Below are positions 44,898 to 52,890 of a DNA stretch of 64,000 nucleotides, one piece after another; positions within the stretch are counted from its first letter, which is position 1; each line of letters begins with the position of its first letter. The translations under genes and the position numbers were made by a program. Origin of the DNA: Rhodospirillaceae bacterium (lineage in GTDB: Bacteria > Pseudomonadota > Alphaproteobacteria > Rhodospirillales > Rhodospirillaceae); assembly GCA_040219235.1 (NCBI GenBank), contig JAVJSV010000012.1:806001-870000 (forward strand), given 5' to 3'. The notes below the pieces were generated by a model that was given only the letters and a program-made list of their open reading frames with translations, was not told the origin of the DNA and did no database searches.

Positions 44898-44947
44898 TTG
44901 CACAACAAGAAGTTATATTCTAAAAATAAATATCTAAAATTGCACAA
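44898..44947 (-). promoter_or_regulatory. Two TTGCACAA direct repeats 42 bp apart upstream of the conduit operon
   Basis: TTGCACAA occurs at 44898-44905 and at 44940-44947. The centre-to-centre distance of 42 bp is four helical turns, so both face the same side of the DNA. They lie at about -70 and -112 relative to the predicted start, a place for activator sites. The sequence is not a standard FNR or CRP box. Confidence 0.4.
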
Positions 44948-44971
44948 TAGAGTAAAGAATCTATGACGGAT

Positions 44972-44983
44972 TGCTCTAGAGCA
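44972..44983. promoter_or_regulatory. Perfect 12-bp palindrome TGCTCTAGAGCA
   Basis: A perfect inverted repeat upstream of the TTGCACAA repeats, in the 543-base gap between divergent genes. It could be an operator. The rest of the gap from 44984 to 45341 holds no supported gene. Confidence 0.3.
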
Positions 44984-45341
44984 GTTGGCACTGTCCGCAG
45001 TCACCGGCGAGTTAATCATGTCATTGTCCTGTTAAACTCGAAATTTACAGAGAAAAATACAGCTTTTGGGACACCTTGCTCAAAAAATGACCCATAAACC
45101 ACACAACACCTTAGCTCTGGAGTTCATTTCCTTAAAGCTGAGGATCAGTGCAACTAATACATATTTTGTAGCGCAGAAGTTGAGCTGATAAGGTCTTCTG
45201 AAGGGCTGAAGCCGTTTGCCTGCTGCACAGTTTGAAATTCCAGAATAAACTGATCGGGTATTTGGTTGGGCAGGCCCAAGAGTTCTCGCTGCGCTTGAGA
45301 TGAGCTGGAATTCGCCAAATGCATTATGCACAAAGGGTCAA

Positions 45342-46178
45342 ATGTCAAACTTAGTAGGAGACGGAGACCAGGTCGAACGGAGATCGTTTCTAGTGGGGTG
45401 TAGGCTCGACTATGAGGTTCGCGATGAGACGACCTTCATTTTTAATGTGGCACCTGCGCGTTGTTCTACACAGTACATCGGTACCGAGAATATATCGGTT
45501 GCTCCTAATATTCCAATGGATGAATACGTTGAGCAAGTGCATGGCAATCGTTACCATCGTCTGTGTTGCCAGGGACAAACATCATTGAGCGTGCAGTTCG
45601 ACGCTAATGTTATGACGACTCCACAGCCCCAAAATCCATCAAACTATCAATTGGCGGCGTTGCCGAGCAGTCTGCCTCTCGATATGTTGACCTACCTGTT
45701 TCCCAGTCGTTATTGTCAGTCGGAACAACTCCAGATATTTGCTCAGCAAGAGTTTTCGAGGTTTCCGCGAGGTCTGTCGCAGGTGGAAGCTATATGTGAA
45801 TGGGTTCATAATAACATTCACTATGTTCTCGGTAGCACGGGATCTATGACCACTGCCTTTGATACGTTCAGGTCACGCGCGGGTGTTTGCCGGGATTTTA
45901 CCCACCTTGCAATTTCCTTTTGCCGCGCCGTTGCAATACCTGCCAGGTTTGTGAGCGGATACGCGGTTGGCCTTGATCCACCCGATTTTCATGCACTACT
46001 TGAAGTATGGGTCGCTGATGGCTGGCATCTTCTGGATCCAACACAGAAAGTTGATGTGAACCAATTTGTCCGTATTGGCATGGGGCGGGACGCGGCTGAA
46101 ACCTCGTTTGCATTTATTTTCGGAGACGCCTACATGCAGAGCATGAACGTCTCCTGTTTAGAACATGAGAAGTATTAA
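45342..46178 (+). CDS. Transglutaminase-like cysteine protease-fold protein
   Basis: 278 residues from the ATG at 45342, preceded by AAAGGG. The N-terminal part has beta strands typical of the accessory domain of this family. The catalytic triad is visible: Cys in AGVCRDFTH near residue 184, His in FHALLEVWV near 221, and Asp in HLLDPTQ near 238. No signal peptide is seen, so it is cytoplasmic. Family members cut or crosslink peptide amides; some alphaproteobacterial ones are of unknown function. It stands alone, divergent from the conduit operon. Confidence 0.85.
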   Translation: MSNLVGDGDQVERRSFLVGCRLDYEVRDETTFIFNVAPARCSTQYIGTENISVAPNIPMDEYVEQVHGNRYHRLCCQGQTSLSVQFDANVMTTPQPQNPSNYQLAALPSSLPLDMLTYLFPSRYCQSEQLQIFAQQEFSRFPRGLSQVEAICEWVHNNIHYVLGSTGSMTTAFDTFRSRAGVCRDFTHLAISFCRAVAIPARFVSGYAVGLDPPDFHALLEVWVADGWHLLDPTQKVDVNQFVRIGMGRDAAETSFAFIFGDAYMQSMNVSCLEHEKY

Positions 46179-46405
46179 TGGTGTAATCAGCGCAACTAAG
46201 GCATGTCGGCTTTAACGTATTAGGCAATGCAGGAGAGGCGATAAAATTGTCTCTAGGTTTGTGGGTGGTTGGCCGTATGTGCCATCATCAGGATGAGACG
46301 GTTGAGCCTTGGATGCATGGATTTTAAGTCTTAATTTTACCGCATCAGACTAATAAATCTAAGACGGCATTTTATCTTGCGAGTTTGTCACATATATTAG
46401 ATTCT

Positions 46406-47353
46406 ATGACAGATATCGTAGTGGCAGCATTTTATCATTTCACCCCCTTCGAAGATCCGGCAGCATTGCGTGAGACTTTGCTGGTGCAACTCTCAGCGCA
46501 TGATCTGAAAGGAACGGTCTTATTGGCACCTGAGGGTGTTAATGGGACGCTTGCTGGTTCGCGAAGGGCAATAGACTCTGCGTTAGAGATTTTGCGCGGA
46601 TTGCCAAATTCTATGCATCTAGAGCATAAGGAATCTCATGCTGAGAGTATGCCATTTTATCGTCTCAAGGTCCGCTTGAAGAAAGAAATCGTCGCCATGA
46701 AAGTGCCCGGTGTCGATCCGTTGGCAAACGTCGGCACTTATGTTGCGCCTGAAGATTGGAATAACCTCATTGCTGATCCGAACACCATTGTCATCGATAC
46801 GCGCAACAACTTCGAAGTAGAGATGGGCACATTTGAGGGTGCGATCAATCCAGGGACGACGAGTTTCAGTGATCTTCCGAAATGGCTCGAAGAGCATCAT
46901 GCTGAATTCGAGCATAAAAAGATTGCGATGTTCTGCACAGGTGGTATCCGCTGCGAGAAGGCAACGTCATTCTTGAAAGAGCGTGGCATTGAGGATGTTT
47001 TCCACCTAAAAGGGGGTATCTTAAAGTATTTAGAGAATGTTCCCGAAGCAGAAAGTACTTGGCGTGGTGACTGCTTCGTCTTTGATTATCGGGTGTCTGT
47101 GAAGCATGACCTGGAGCTTGGCGAATATGAACTTTGCCACGCATGCCGATGGCCGGTTAGTGCCGCCGGGCGCTCGTCCTCGCACTTTGTTGCCGGCGTG
47201 TCATGTGACCGGTGTATCGACCAACGTACCGATAGTCAACGCGAACGCTATGCAACCCGGCAGGCTCAAATCAAGCTGGCTCAGGAACGAGGCGAGATGC
47301 ACGTGGGTGCGACTTTCAAGGCTGTGAAAGAATCAACTGCTGTTGATGGCTAG
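46406..47353 (+). CDS. trhO: tRNA uridine(34) hydroxylase, rhodanese-type
   Basis: Makes 5-hydroxyuridine at the wobble base of some tRNAs. 315 residues from the ATG at 46406 (MTDIVVAAFYHF), better than an upstream TTG. Features are the N-terminal acylphosphatase-like domain with LAPEGVNGTLAGS near 47, the rhodanese domain VIDTRNNFEVEMGTFEGA near 137, the active cysteine in MFCTGGIRCEKA near 180, and a C-terminal cysteine set (CHACRWP, CDRC). The family name YceA/TrhO is well supported. The next gene overlaps the stop slightly. Confidence 0.92.
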   Translation: MTDIVVAAFYHFTPFEDPAALRETLLVQLSAHDLKGTVLLAPEGVNGTLAGSRRAIDSALEILRGLPNSMHLEHKESHAESMPFYRLKVRLKKEIVAMKVPGVDPLANVGTYVAPEDWNNLIADPNTIVIDTRNNFEVEMGTFEGAINPGTTSFSDLPKWLEEHHAEFEHKKIAMFCTGGIRCEKATSFLKERGIEDVFHLKGGILKYLENVPEAESTWRGDCFVFDYRVSVKHDLELGEYELCHACRWPVSAAGRSSSHFVAGVSCDRCIDQRTDSQRERYATRQAQIKLAQERGEMHVGATFKAVKESTAVDG

Positions 47354-48020
47354 AGTCAGCAGAATGCTAGGCGAACTGCCTATTCTGTATTCCTTTCGGC
47401 GTTGCCCTTATGCGATGCGGGCGCGTATGGCGATTGCTGCGAGCGGCCAGGCATGTGCGTTGCGTGAGGTCGTCTTGCGCAACAAATCACCTGAAATGGT
47501 AGCGGTTTCTCCGAAGGGTACCGTGCCAGTAATGGTGTTGCCCGATAATCGGGTTATCGAGGAAAGTCTTGAAATTATGCGGTGGGCGCTCGACTGTAGC
47601 GATCCGGAGGGATGGCTTGCGCCTCTGCATAATGATCCTAATGATATTTATGCCCTGATTGCCGAAAACGACGGACCGTTTAAGGAGGCTCTGGACCGGT
47701 ATAAATACCCGACGCGCTATGAAACCCCAGACCCACTTTTTTATCGCGCACAGGGTTTGGTATTTCTGAAAAAACTCAACGAGCGGCTGTTGAAAACCGA
47801 TTATCTGTGCGGCAGTAACTTTACATTTTCTGATGCAGCAATCTCGCCGTTCATTCGCCAGTTTGCCAATAATGACCGTGAATGGTTCAACGCGCTTGAT
47901 TTGTCTAGGGTCCAAAACTGGCTGCAAAATATTCTTGAGTCGGATCGATTTTTGCGCGTGATGGAAAAATACCCTGCCTGGGAAAGCGGCATGGTAGAAC
48001 CAGTATTTCCCTCCACTTGA
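47346..48020 (+). CDS. Glutathione S-transferase family protein
   Basis: About 224 residues. The N-terminal thioredoxin-like part starts with ILYSFRRCPYAMRARMAI, a CPYA motif like that of Grx/GST-omega members, followed by the cis-proline VPVM and the glutathione-binding VIEESLEIMRW. The C-terminal helical domain has LKKLNERL and FTFSDAAISPFIRQFA. It probably binds glutathione and reduces or conjugates small electrophiles. ATG 47346 overlaps the trhO stop by eight bases; ATG 47364 is an alternative. Confidence 0.85.
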   Translation: MARVSRMLGELPILYSFRRCPYAMRARMAIAASGQACALREVVLRNKSPEMVAVSPKGTVPVMVLPDNRVIEESLEIMRWALDCSDPEGWLAPLHNDPNDIYALIAENDGPFKEALDRYKYPTRYETPDPLFYRAQGLVFLKKLNERLLKTDYLCGSNFTFSDAAISPFIRQFANNDREWFNALDLSRVQNWLQNILESDRFLRVMEKYPAWESGMVEPVFPST

Positions 48021-48029
48021 ATGATACGG

Positions 48030-48055
48030 TCAGAGTTTAAAACTCGATTCTCTGA
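48030..48055. terminator. Hairpin between convergent genes
   Basis: TCAGAG at 48030-48035 can pair with CTCTGA at 48050-48055; a smaller alternative is GAGTT/AACTC at 48033-48045. It sits between the GST gene and the convergent beta-propeller gene. It lacks a clear T tract, so this is a weak call. Confidence 0.25.
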
Positions 48056-48223
48056 TTGAGACTCCGCAGGCGGACTTCATCAGAATCAGATGTCACCATA
48101 GTTGCGTCAACAGGCCGAATAGATAACCGCATCCCGCAACGATCACTACACATTCAAAAAACTTTTGCAGAAACGGAGCTATCCACGGATGACGATGTCC
48201 AATGCGTTGGCATTCAAACTTAG

Positions 48224-49858
48224 CTATTGCTTGAGGGTGATCTTGACGATGCTATTGTCGCCGCCGCAACTGACAAAAATGGCTCCTGAACGATTGACGG
48301 TAATTCCGAGCGGAGTATTTGCGGGTAAGTGATGTTTATCCAGAGAGATCGGTAGTCCGTGCGCCAATACAGAGCGTTCGTCTGTTGAAAGGTCTATTGC
48401 GATTACTTCACCTCTAGCGGGCTCGACAACGACAATGCGTCCATCCGGTAACGCAGCTAGACCGCGAGGGCTAATCAAGCCTTGTATTAGCGCCGTGCGT
48501 TGGCCGGACGCCAAATCAATACGACTCACGGTGCCGGACCCGATCTCTGTCACGAGAACCGAACCGTCATTTTCCAACAGGACTCCAACGGGTTCGTTTA
48601 GTCCCGTAGCCACGTCTTCAAATCTATCTCCTACAAGACGCAGAAGTTTCCCGCTTGATGCATCGGCAATGATTGCATCACCATTGCTAGTTAACACAAC
48701 GCCGCGGGGAGCGTTGACCTCCCGAGACAAAAACGTGACCTCATTGGTCTGACGATTTATCTTTCTAACGGCATTAAAATTTGCGTACGTCGTGACAATG
48801 AAGTCTTCATTAGCGGCCGCAGCGGATGACCCACCCACGCTCCACATTTCTGGTTCACGGGTAATCTTTGCAGTCTGCGGATTAAGGAAGCGATAGCCGA
48901 ATGGATCGGTGATCAAAATTGATTCTTCGCCGTTCAGAGTTGTCAGCGCCATACCGAGCGGCACGGTGAACGATCCAGCAGTCACGACCCAACTTTCTCT
49001 CGTTTTAGGATCGAAGGCCGTTATGCCGCTAACTGCGAGGTCAGCCATGTAAATTACGCCATTCTTATCGAATGTTAGATTGTCAAGGGGGGGCGGGAAG
49101 TTGGCGAAGATTCGAGATTCGCCCGACTTCATATCTGTCACCCATAAGTCACCTGTCACATAGTCAACATTCCAGACATCTCCATTCGCATCTGTTTTTG
49201 TGGCGGCCGTTGTTCCCACACCTTTCGCTATGACCTCAAATTCCCCTGTGTCGACGTCGATTGCGAACAGTTCATTTGTGCCGAAATGAGGAGCGTAGAG
49301 CCTACCGTCTGGACCAAAACCGAAACCGTTAAGCCGCCCCTTATTTTTCGCGACCAACCTTGGTGGCTTATTACCGATCACATCCAATTCCCATAGGGCA
49401 TTTTCACCTGCGCCAGATTGAGCGGTGAATAGTCGCCCCTCTTTATTGAAGGCAATAGGATTGACACGGGGAACGTCGGACATGAGAACTTCCGGCATGC
49501 CACCAGGGCGTTGAATACGAATTTCGCCAGTGGTTTGCGCTGTCCAGGCGAGAACCCCTTCTACAGGTGTCCCTTTCGGGCCAACCGCGACATCATCAGA
49601 CTCACCATAAGGTGAGGGGACAGCGACTGTTACGAAACCAGTATTGGGATCGATACGATAGACAGCTTGGGCATGAATGCTCGTCCCATAAATCATTCCA
49701 TCGGGTCCGATGTCTATTCCCTCAATCGCCTGAATTACGGAACCGGGGACGACGATTTCGACGGTTGTCAGTTGCTCAGACGTTTGTGCCCTAGCCAAAC
49801 TGGAAGGAGCGGGCACAAGAGCGGCGGTCGAAACAGCAAGTAAGGTCACTAATCGCAT
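48224..49858 (-). CDS. Exported SMP-30/NHL-like beta-propeller protein
   Basis: 544 residues with a signal peptide (LVTLLAVSTAALVPAPSSLARA). Repeated blades of the type GIDIGPDGMIYG, FGFGPDGRLYAP, NLTFDKNGVIYMAD, VVLTSNGDAIIADASSG and VLLENDGSVLVTE cover almost the whole length, about ten to twelve motifs. This is the pattern of SMP-30/gluconolactonase or Vgb-type propellers, though metal-binding residues of a lactonase are not evident. It is divergent from the cupin genes; a role with a periplasmic lactone or sugar acid is only suggested. Confidence 0.75.
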   Translation of the reverse strand: MRLVTLLAVSTAALVPAPSSLARAQTSEQLTTVEIVVPGSVIQAIEGIDIGPDGMIYGTSIHAQAVYRIDPNTGFVTVAVPSPYGESDDVAVGPKGTPVEGVLAWTAQTTGEIRIQRPGGMPEVLMSDVPRVNPIAFNKEGRLFTAQSGAGENALWELDVIGNKPPRLVAKNKGRLNGFGFGPDGRLYAPHFGTNELFAIDVDTGEFEVIAKGVGTTAATKTDANGDVWNVDYVTGDLWVTDMKSGESRIFANFPPPLDNLTFDKNGVIYMADLAVSGITAFDPKTRESWVVTAGSFTVPLGMALTTLNGEESILITDPFGYRFLNPQTAKITREPEMWSVGGSSAAAANEDFIVTTYANFNAVRKINRQTNEVTFLSREVNAPRGVVLTSNGDAIIADASSGKLLRLVGDRFEDVATGLNEPVGVLLENDGSVLVTEIGSGTVSRIDLASGQRTALIQGLISPRGLAALPDGRIVVVEPARGEVIAIDLSTDERSVLAHGLPISLDKHHLPANTPLGITVNRSGAIFVSCGGDNSIVKITLKQ

Positions 49859-50095
49859 GGCTCAACTTCTCCAAAATTCAGGCAGTTTTATAGAATTCAT
49901 TGTGGACTATGTTGATTAAACAGAAAAGCTCAAGTCTCGGAAACAGTTCCAGTTTCGATCCAAATCCATGGGCGGTCACTATTCGCCAGCCGAACCAAAG
50001 GGAAACGCTGCTTCTAATCTTCGTCAGCATCTGAGAACGTTGAAGATCATTCTTAAGATTTCATGCCGGTTTATAGAAATAGGGGGCGCTAAAGT

Positions 50096-50464
50096 ATGCT
50101 GTTTCCCAGCATTTACGTAGATGATCACGGCCATAGTTGTTTAGGCGAAGTTGATCTTCCCCAATCCGGGAATGAGCGACGCGTTGGTGCTGCCAGCCAG
50201 GGAGTTAAGCACTGGCAAGCCGCTAAGTATCTGCCAGGCCATTACGTCGACTTTAAAACCGTTGATGACATTCAGTTTGTCTCTGTCATGTCTGGGCGAA
50301 TGGAGCTAACCGTGAGCAACGGTGAGAAACGCTATTTGTCACGCGGTGACATGATTCTTTTACAAGATACGTCGGGTCAGGGTCATTGTACTCGCATACT
50401 CGGTCATGATCATTGCCAAGTTCTGATCATCGCTATGGATAACCTGGGAGACTTCGTCGTATGA
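50096..50464 (+). CDS. Small cupin protein
   Basis: 122 residues with one cupin barrel: GHYVDFKTVDDIQFVSVMSGRMELTVSNG near the centre, then RGDMILLQDTSGQGHCTRI. No signal peptide. The metal-binding His/Glu pattern is incomplete, so an enzyme role is uncertain. Its stop overlaps the start of the next, exported cupin gene, so both are translated together. Confidence 0.75.
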   Translation: MLFPSIYVDDHGHSCLGEVDLPQSGNERRVGAASQGVKHWQAAKYLPGHYVDFKTVDDIQFVSVMSGRMELTVSNGEKRYLSRGDMILLQDTSGQGHCTRILGHDHCQVLIIAMDNLGDFVV

Positions 50465-51399
50465 GAACCCCAATTATCGCTTCGCTTATGATGCTTGCAG
50501 AGCTGGCAATATCTTCGGCTTCGGCTCAGGATGCACGCCTAATTCATATCCCGTCGGCTAATGCGCCTATATATAAGGCTGCTGAATGGAACCTTCCGGT
50601 GCCGAAAGCGGATGGGCCAGTATATGACCGGGTGTTCACCGCCGAAGGGGACGCCGTCACAACGGCACCCGATGGTGCGAGCCATTATTCGGCTCAGGAA
50701 TTCAATTTCCCGATGGGCTCGCTCCGTGTGCTGAAATGGGATTCCGGGCCCGTCATTCATCAAATCACATTTGAGACACAACTCTATATGCTTAAAGGTT
50801 CCGCCACGGTTGGGGTGGCAGGCAAGCCTGTGACGGTCAATGCTGGGGATGCTGTGTTTCTCCCGTCGGGTATTTTGCGCAACCCAAATCCAGACGGTGA
50901 AACGGTGATTCTGACTTACATTGTTGCAAATAACAGTGAAGCACCCGAGGCAAAAGTCGTTCGGAGTGAAGGACTCAATGTTATGGCCATCGCTCAATGG
51001 ATGGATGGCGACGCTCCGACAACAGCGACTGATCACGATGCAATTCTAAGTGCACCCGATGGTGCGGCTAAATTTACAGTTAAACGCTATGTTGGCGACG
51101 GAAACTCATTCCGTCGGGCAGTGCTTGAGGCTGGAGGTCGCACCACTCCGGCAACTAATGGGCGCGATATCCTCATTTACATCAACAAAGGGCGTATGAA
51201 GCGTACGGAAGACGGTATCGATTATATGGTTAAGGCTGGCGATGCGATTCGCGAGGAAGCTGCCAAGAGCGGTTACTGGGAAATTTTGGAAGATTCTGAA
51301 TTTATCGCGACCGATATGCCGTTTAATCCCTCTCAGCCTCGCTATAACTTGCAGCGGTCTTCGGACACAGTGTCTGGCACCGGGTACCGACAGGAATAA
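50461..51399 (+). CDS. Exported two-domain cupin protein
   Basis: 312 residues with a signal peptide (MLAELAISSASA). Two cupin domains are seen, one around residues 85-150 (TQLYMLKGSATVGVAGKP, AGDAVFLPSG) and one around 215-280 (DILIYINKGRMKRTEDG, KAGDAIREEA). Such secreted bicupins may bind or convert small acids. It overlaps the preceding cupin gene by four bases and is followed by a third cupin gene after fourteen bases, forming a cupin trio. Confidence 0.75.
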   Translation: MRTPIIASLMMLAELAISSASAQDARLIHIPSANAPIYKAAEWNLPVPKADGPVYDRVFTAEGDAVTTAPDGASHYSAQEFNFPMGSLRVLKWDSGPVIHQITFETQLYMLKGSATVGVAGKPVTVNAGDAVFLPSGILRNPNPDGETVILTYIVANNSEAPEAKVVRSEGLNVMAIAQWMDGDAPTTATDHDAILSAPDGAAKFTVKRYVGDGNSFRRAVLEAGGRTTPATNGRDILIYINKGRMKRTEDGIDYMVKAGDAIREEAAKSGYWEILEDSEFIATDMPFNPSQPRYNLQRSSDTVSGTGYRQE

Positions 51400-51413
51400 A
51401 AGGGAGTCCCACC

Positions 51414-51800
51414 ATGAAGCTTTGTGCAATGGAGATGGATAAAAATGACCGGTCCATCACAATCGAAACCGAGGTTCCGCTTATCCAGGTGAGTGACACC
51501 GAGTGGATTTCAGAAAAACAAGATGCAAAATACTGGGGAATTGCCATCAGCCAGCCTGGAGAGCCATTTCCGGGTGGGCCAACCGAAATGCATTTGACCA
51601 ATAGTCCACGCATCGTCTGGTGCATGCAAGGTCATGCAGAAATTACGCAGCAGGACGGAACGACCTGCCGTCTTGCTACCGGTGATGGTATCTACGTAGA
51701 TGGGCGTGCGTTACACCATTCTGCTTTCGCGCCTAGTCGTGTGCCCGTTATTACCCTCAACGTGACGTTCGATGGCACTGTAGACTACGAGTTTAAATAG
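51414..51800 (+). CDS. Third cupin protein of the cluster
   Basis: 128 residues, one cupin domain: IVWCMQGHAEITQQDGT near residue 65 and ATGDGIYVDGRALHHSAF near 85, with a His-His pair that could bind metal. No signal peptide. It follows the bicupin gene closely in the same direction, with an AAGGGAG ribosome site before the ATG. A shared substrate for the three cupins is likely but unknown. Confidence 0.75.
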   Translation: MKLCAMEMDKNDRSITIETEVPLIQVSDTEWISEKQDAKYWGIAISQPGEPFPGGPTEMHLTNSPRIVWCMQGHAEITQQDGTTCRLATGDGIYVDGRALHHSAFAPSRVPVITLNVTFDGTVDYEFK

Positions 51801-51825
51801 TGTCGGAGATCACGTCAGGAAATTA

Positions 51826-52572
51826 CTAAAAGTCCTCGAGCAGCCTTCCAAAGCCCTGCACTTTGTCAGCGATGCCGTTTGCGCGCAGCGCATGCCAGTA
51901 TGTCGCAGCATTGATGGAAATCACAGGCTTTCTCAGCCAAGTTTCAGCAAACCCTGCCAATCGCATCATGCTCATGTTCGTGCCGACTTGAACAATTGCG
52001 TCAACGTCGGGTCCATCAAGTTCTTGTAAAACATCAACCAATTGATCTTCTTGCACTTCAGAAATGGCGATGGCACTTGGACACTGCAGACATGTTTCTC
52101 GAACAGTCTCAAAACCGTGGTCGGCGAAAAATTGTTTAACTTCCGCATTGGCTGATGGGTAGTAGGGCGATACAAATGAAATACGTTTGATACCACCGTA
52201 TGCCTTTAATGCGGCAATGCAGGAATGTGATCCAATTGACGCTTTAATTTTAGATTCGGATTCGATGCGATCTAAAAATTCATCTGCGCCTTTCGCACCC
52301 CCGTAAAAAGTGACAGCTGACATTCCCATAACAAGATAGTCAGGTGCACAGGTCATCACGCTCCTCACGGCGTCGATTACGTTGTCTGCGATCCCTCGCG
52401 TCAACGCCATGAATTGCTCATCACTCTCAATGGTTCCGTCTTTGACCAAAATTCTGCTGTAGTGATTTGTGACACCTGGAACGCGAAGGTCATCAAAATC
52501 AGGTTGGACTATGGTGTTGGTCGACGGCCCCATGACACCAAATTTTCGTCGCCACGCTCGTGCATCAGTCAT
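51826..52572 (-). CDS. Asp/Glu racemase-superfamily protein lacking both catalytic cysteines
   Basis: 248 residues resembling maleate isomerase and arylmalonate decarboxylase. GVMGPSTNTIVQPDF at the N-terminus is the conserved P-S-x-N-T loop. The first cysteine site (usual C-T/S) reads MGMSAVTFYGG near residue 83, close to the decarboxylase-type MGTSLSFY. The second site (usual SCTNL) reads VQVGTNMSM near 200. So neither catalytic cysteine is in place, although C-x2-C occurs elsewhere (CLQCPSA). It may bind rather than convert its ligand, or use another residue. It sits opposite the cupin genes. Confidence 0.75.
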   Translation of the reverse strand: MTDARAWRRKFGVMGPSTNTIVQPDFDDLRVPGVTNHYSRILVKDGTIESDEQFMALTRGIADNVIDAVRSVMTCAPDYLVMGMSAVTFYGGAKGADEFLDRIESESKIKASIGSHSCIAALKAYGGIKRISFVSPYYPSANAEVKQFFADHGFETVRETCLQCPSAIAISEVQEDQLVDVLQELDGPDVDAIVQVGTNMSMMRLAGFAETWLRKPVISINAATYWHALRANGIADKVQGFGRLLEDF

Positions 52573-52574
52573 TT

Positions 52575-52793
52575 CTATCGTTCATCCTTAAACATTAATC
52601 TTAGCTCAATCAGTTTTCTTTTTTGAAGATGGAGCACGTTATTTGAGAAGCAGTAGGGTGTATCATCTCCGAATAATACGCGATCTTCATTCTCAATGAG
52701 GCAGGATAGGCCGGTTTGGTTCGCCATACGAATATTCAGCCCGCCACATCTGCAACCTTTCAATACGAAAATGAAAGCATTAACAATGCTCAC
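52575..52793 (-). pseudogene. Possible C-terminal remnant of an amidohydrolase
   Basis: A short frame of 72 codons ending two bases before the Asp/Glu-racemase-like start. It contains ENEDRVLFGDDTPY, which resembles the DRxLFGSDxPY motif near the end of amidohydrolase-2 enzymes, but no barrel precedes it. A decayed gene end is one reading; a chance match is another. Confidence 0.3.
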
Positions 52794-52890
52794 AATGTGG
52801 ACAAATATATCGAAAAGCTGTCAGCGTGCCAGTTTCGTGACAATGATCCCTTGCCGCAAGGGTTTGGGGTTTTGAGGGGGAATATCCACA

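Noticed and set aside
44898-44947. FNR or CRP sites upstream of the conduit operon
   Set aside because: TTGCACAA repeats do not match TTGAT-N4-ATCAA or TGTGA-N6-TCACA; kept only as unknown repeats.
45154-45348. 64-codon - strand frame head to head with the transglutaminase-like gene
   Set aside because: Composition looks protein-like, but there is no ribosome site, family or partner, and it overlaps the neighbour start by seven bases. Left undecided rather than called.
50539-51036. 165-codon - strand frame in the exported cupin gene
   Set aside because: Antisense to a gene with signal peptide and two cupin domains.
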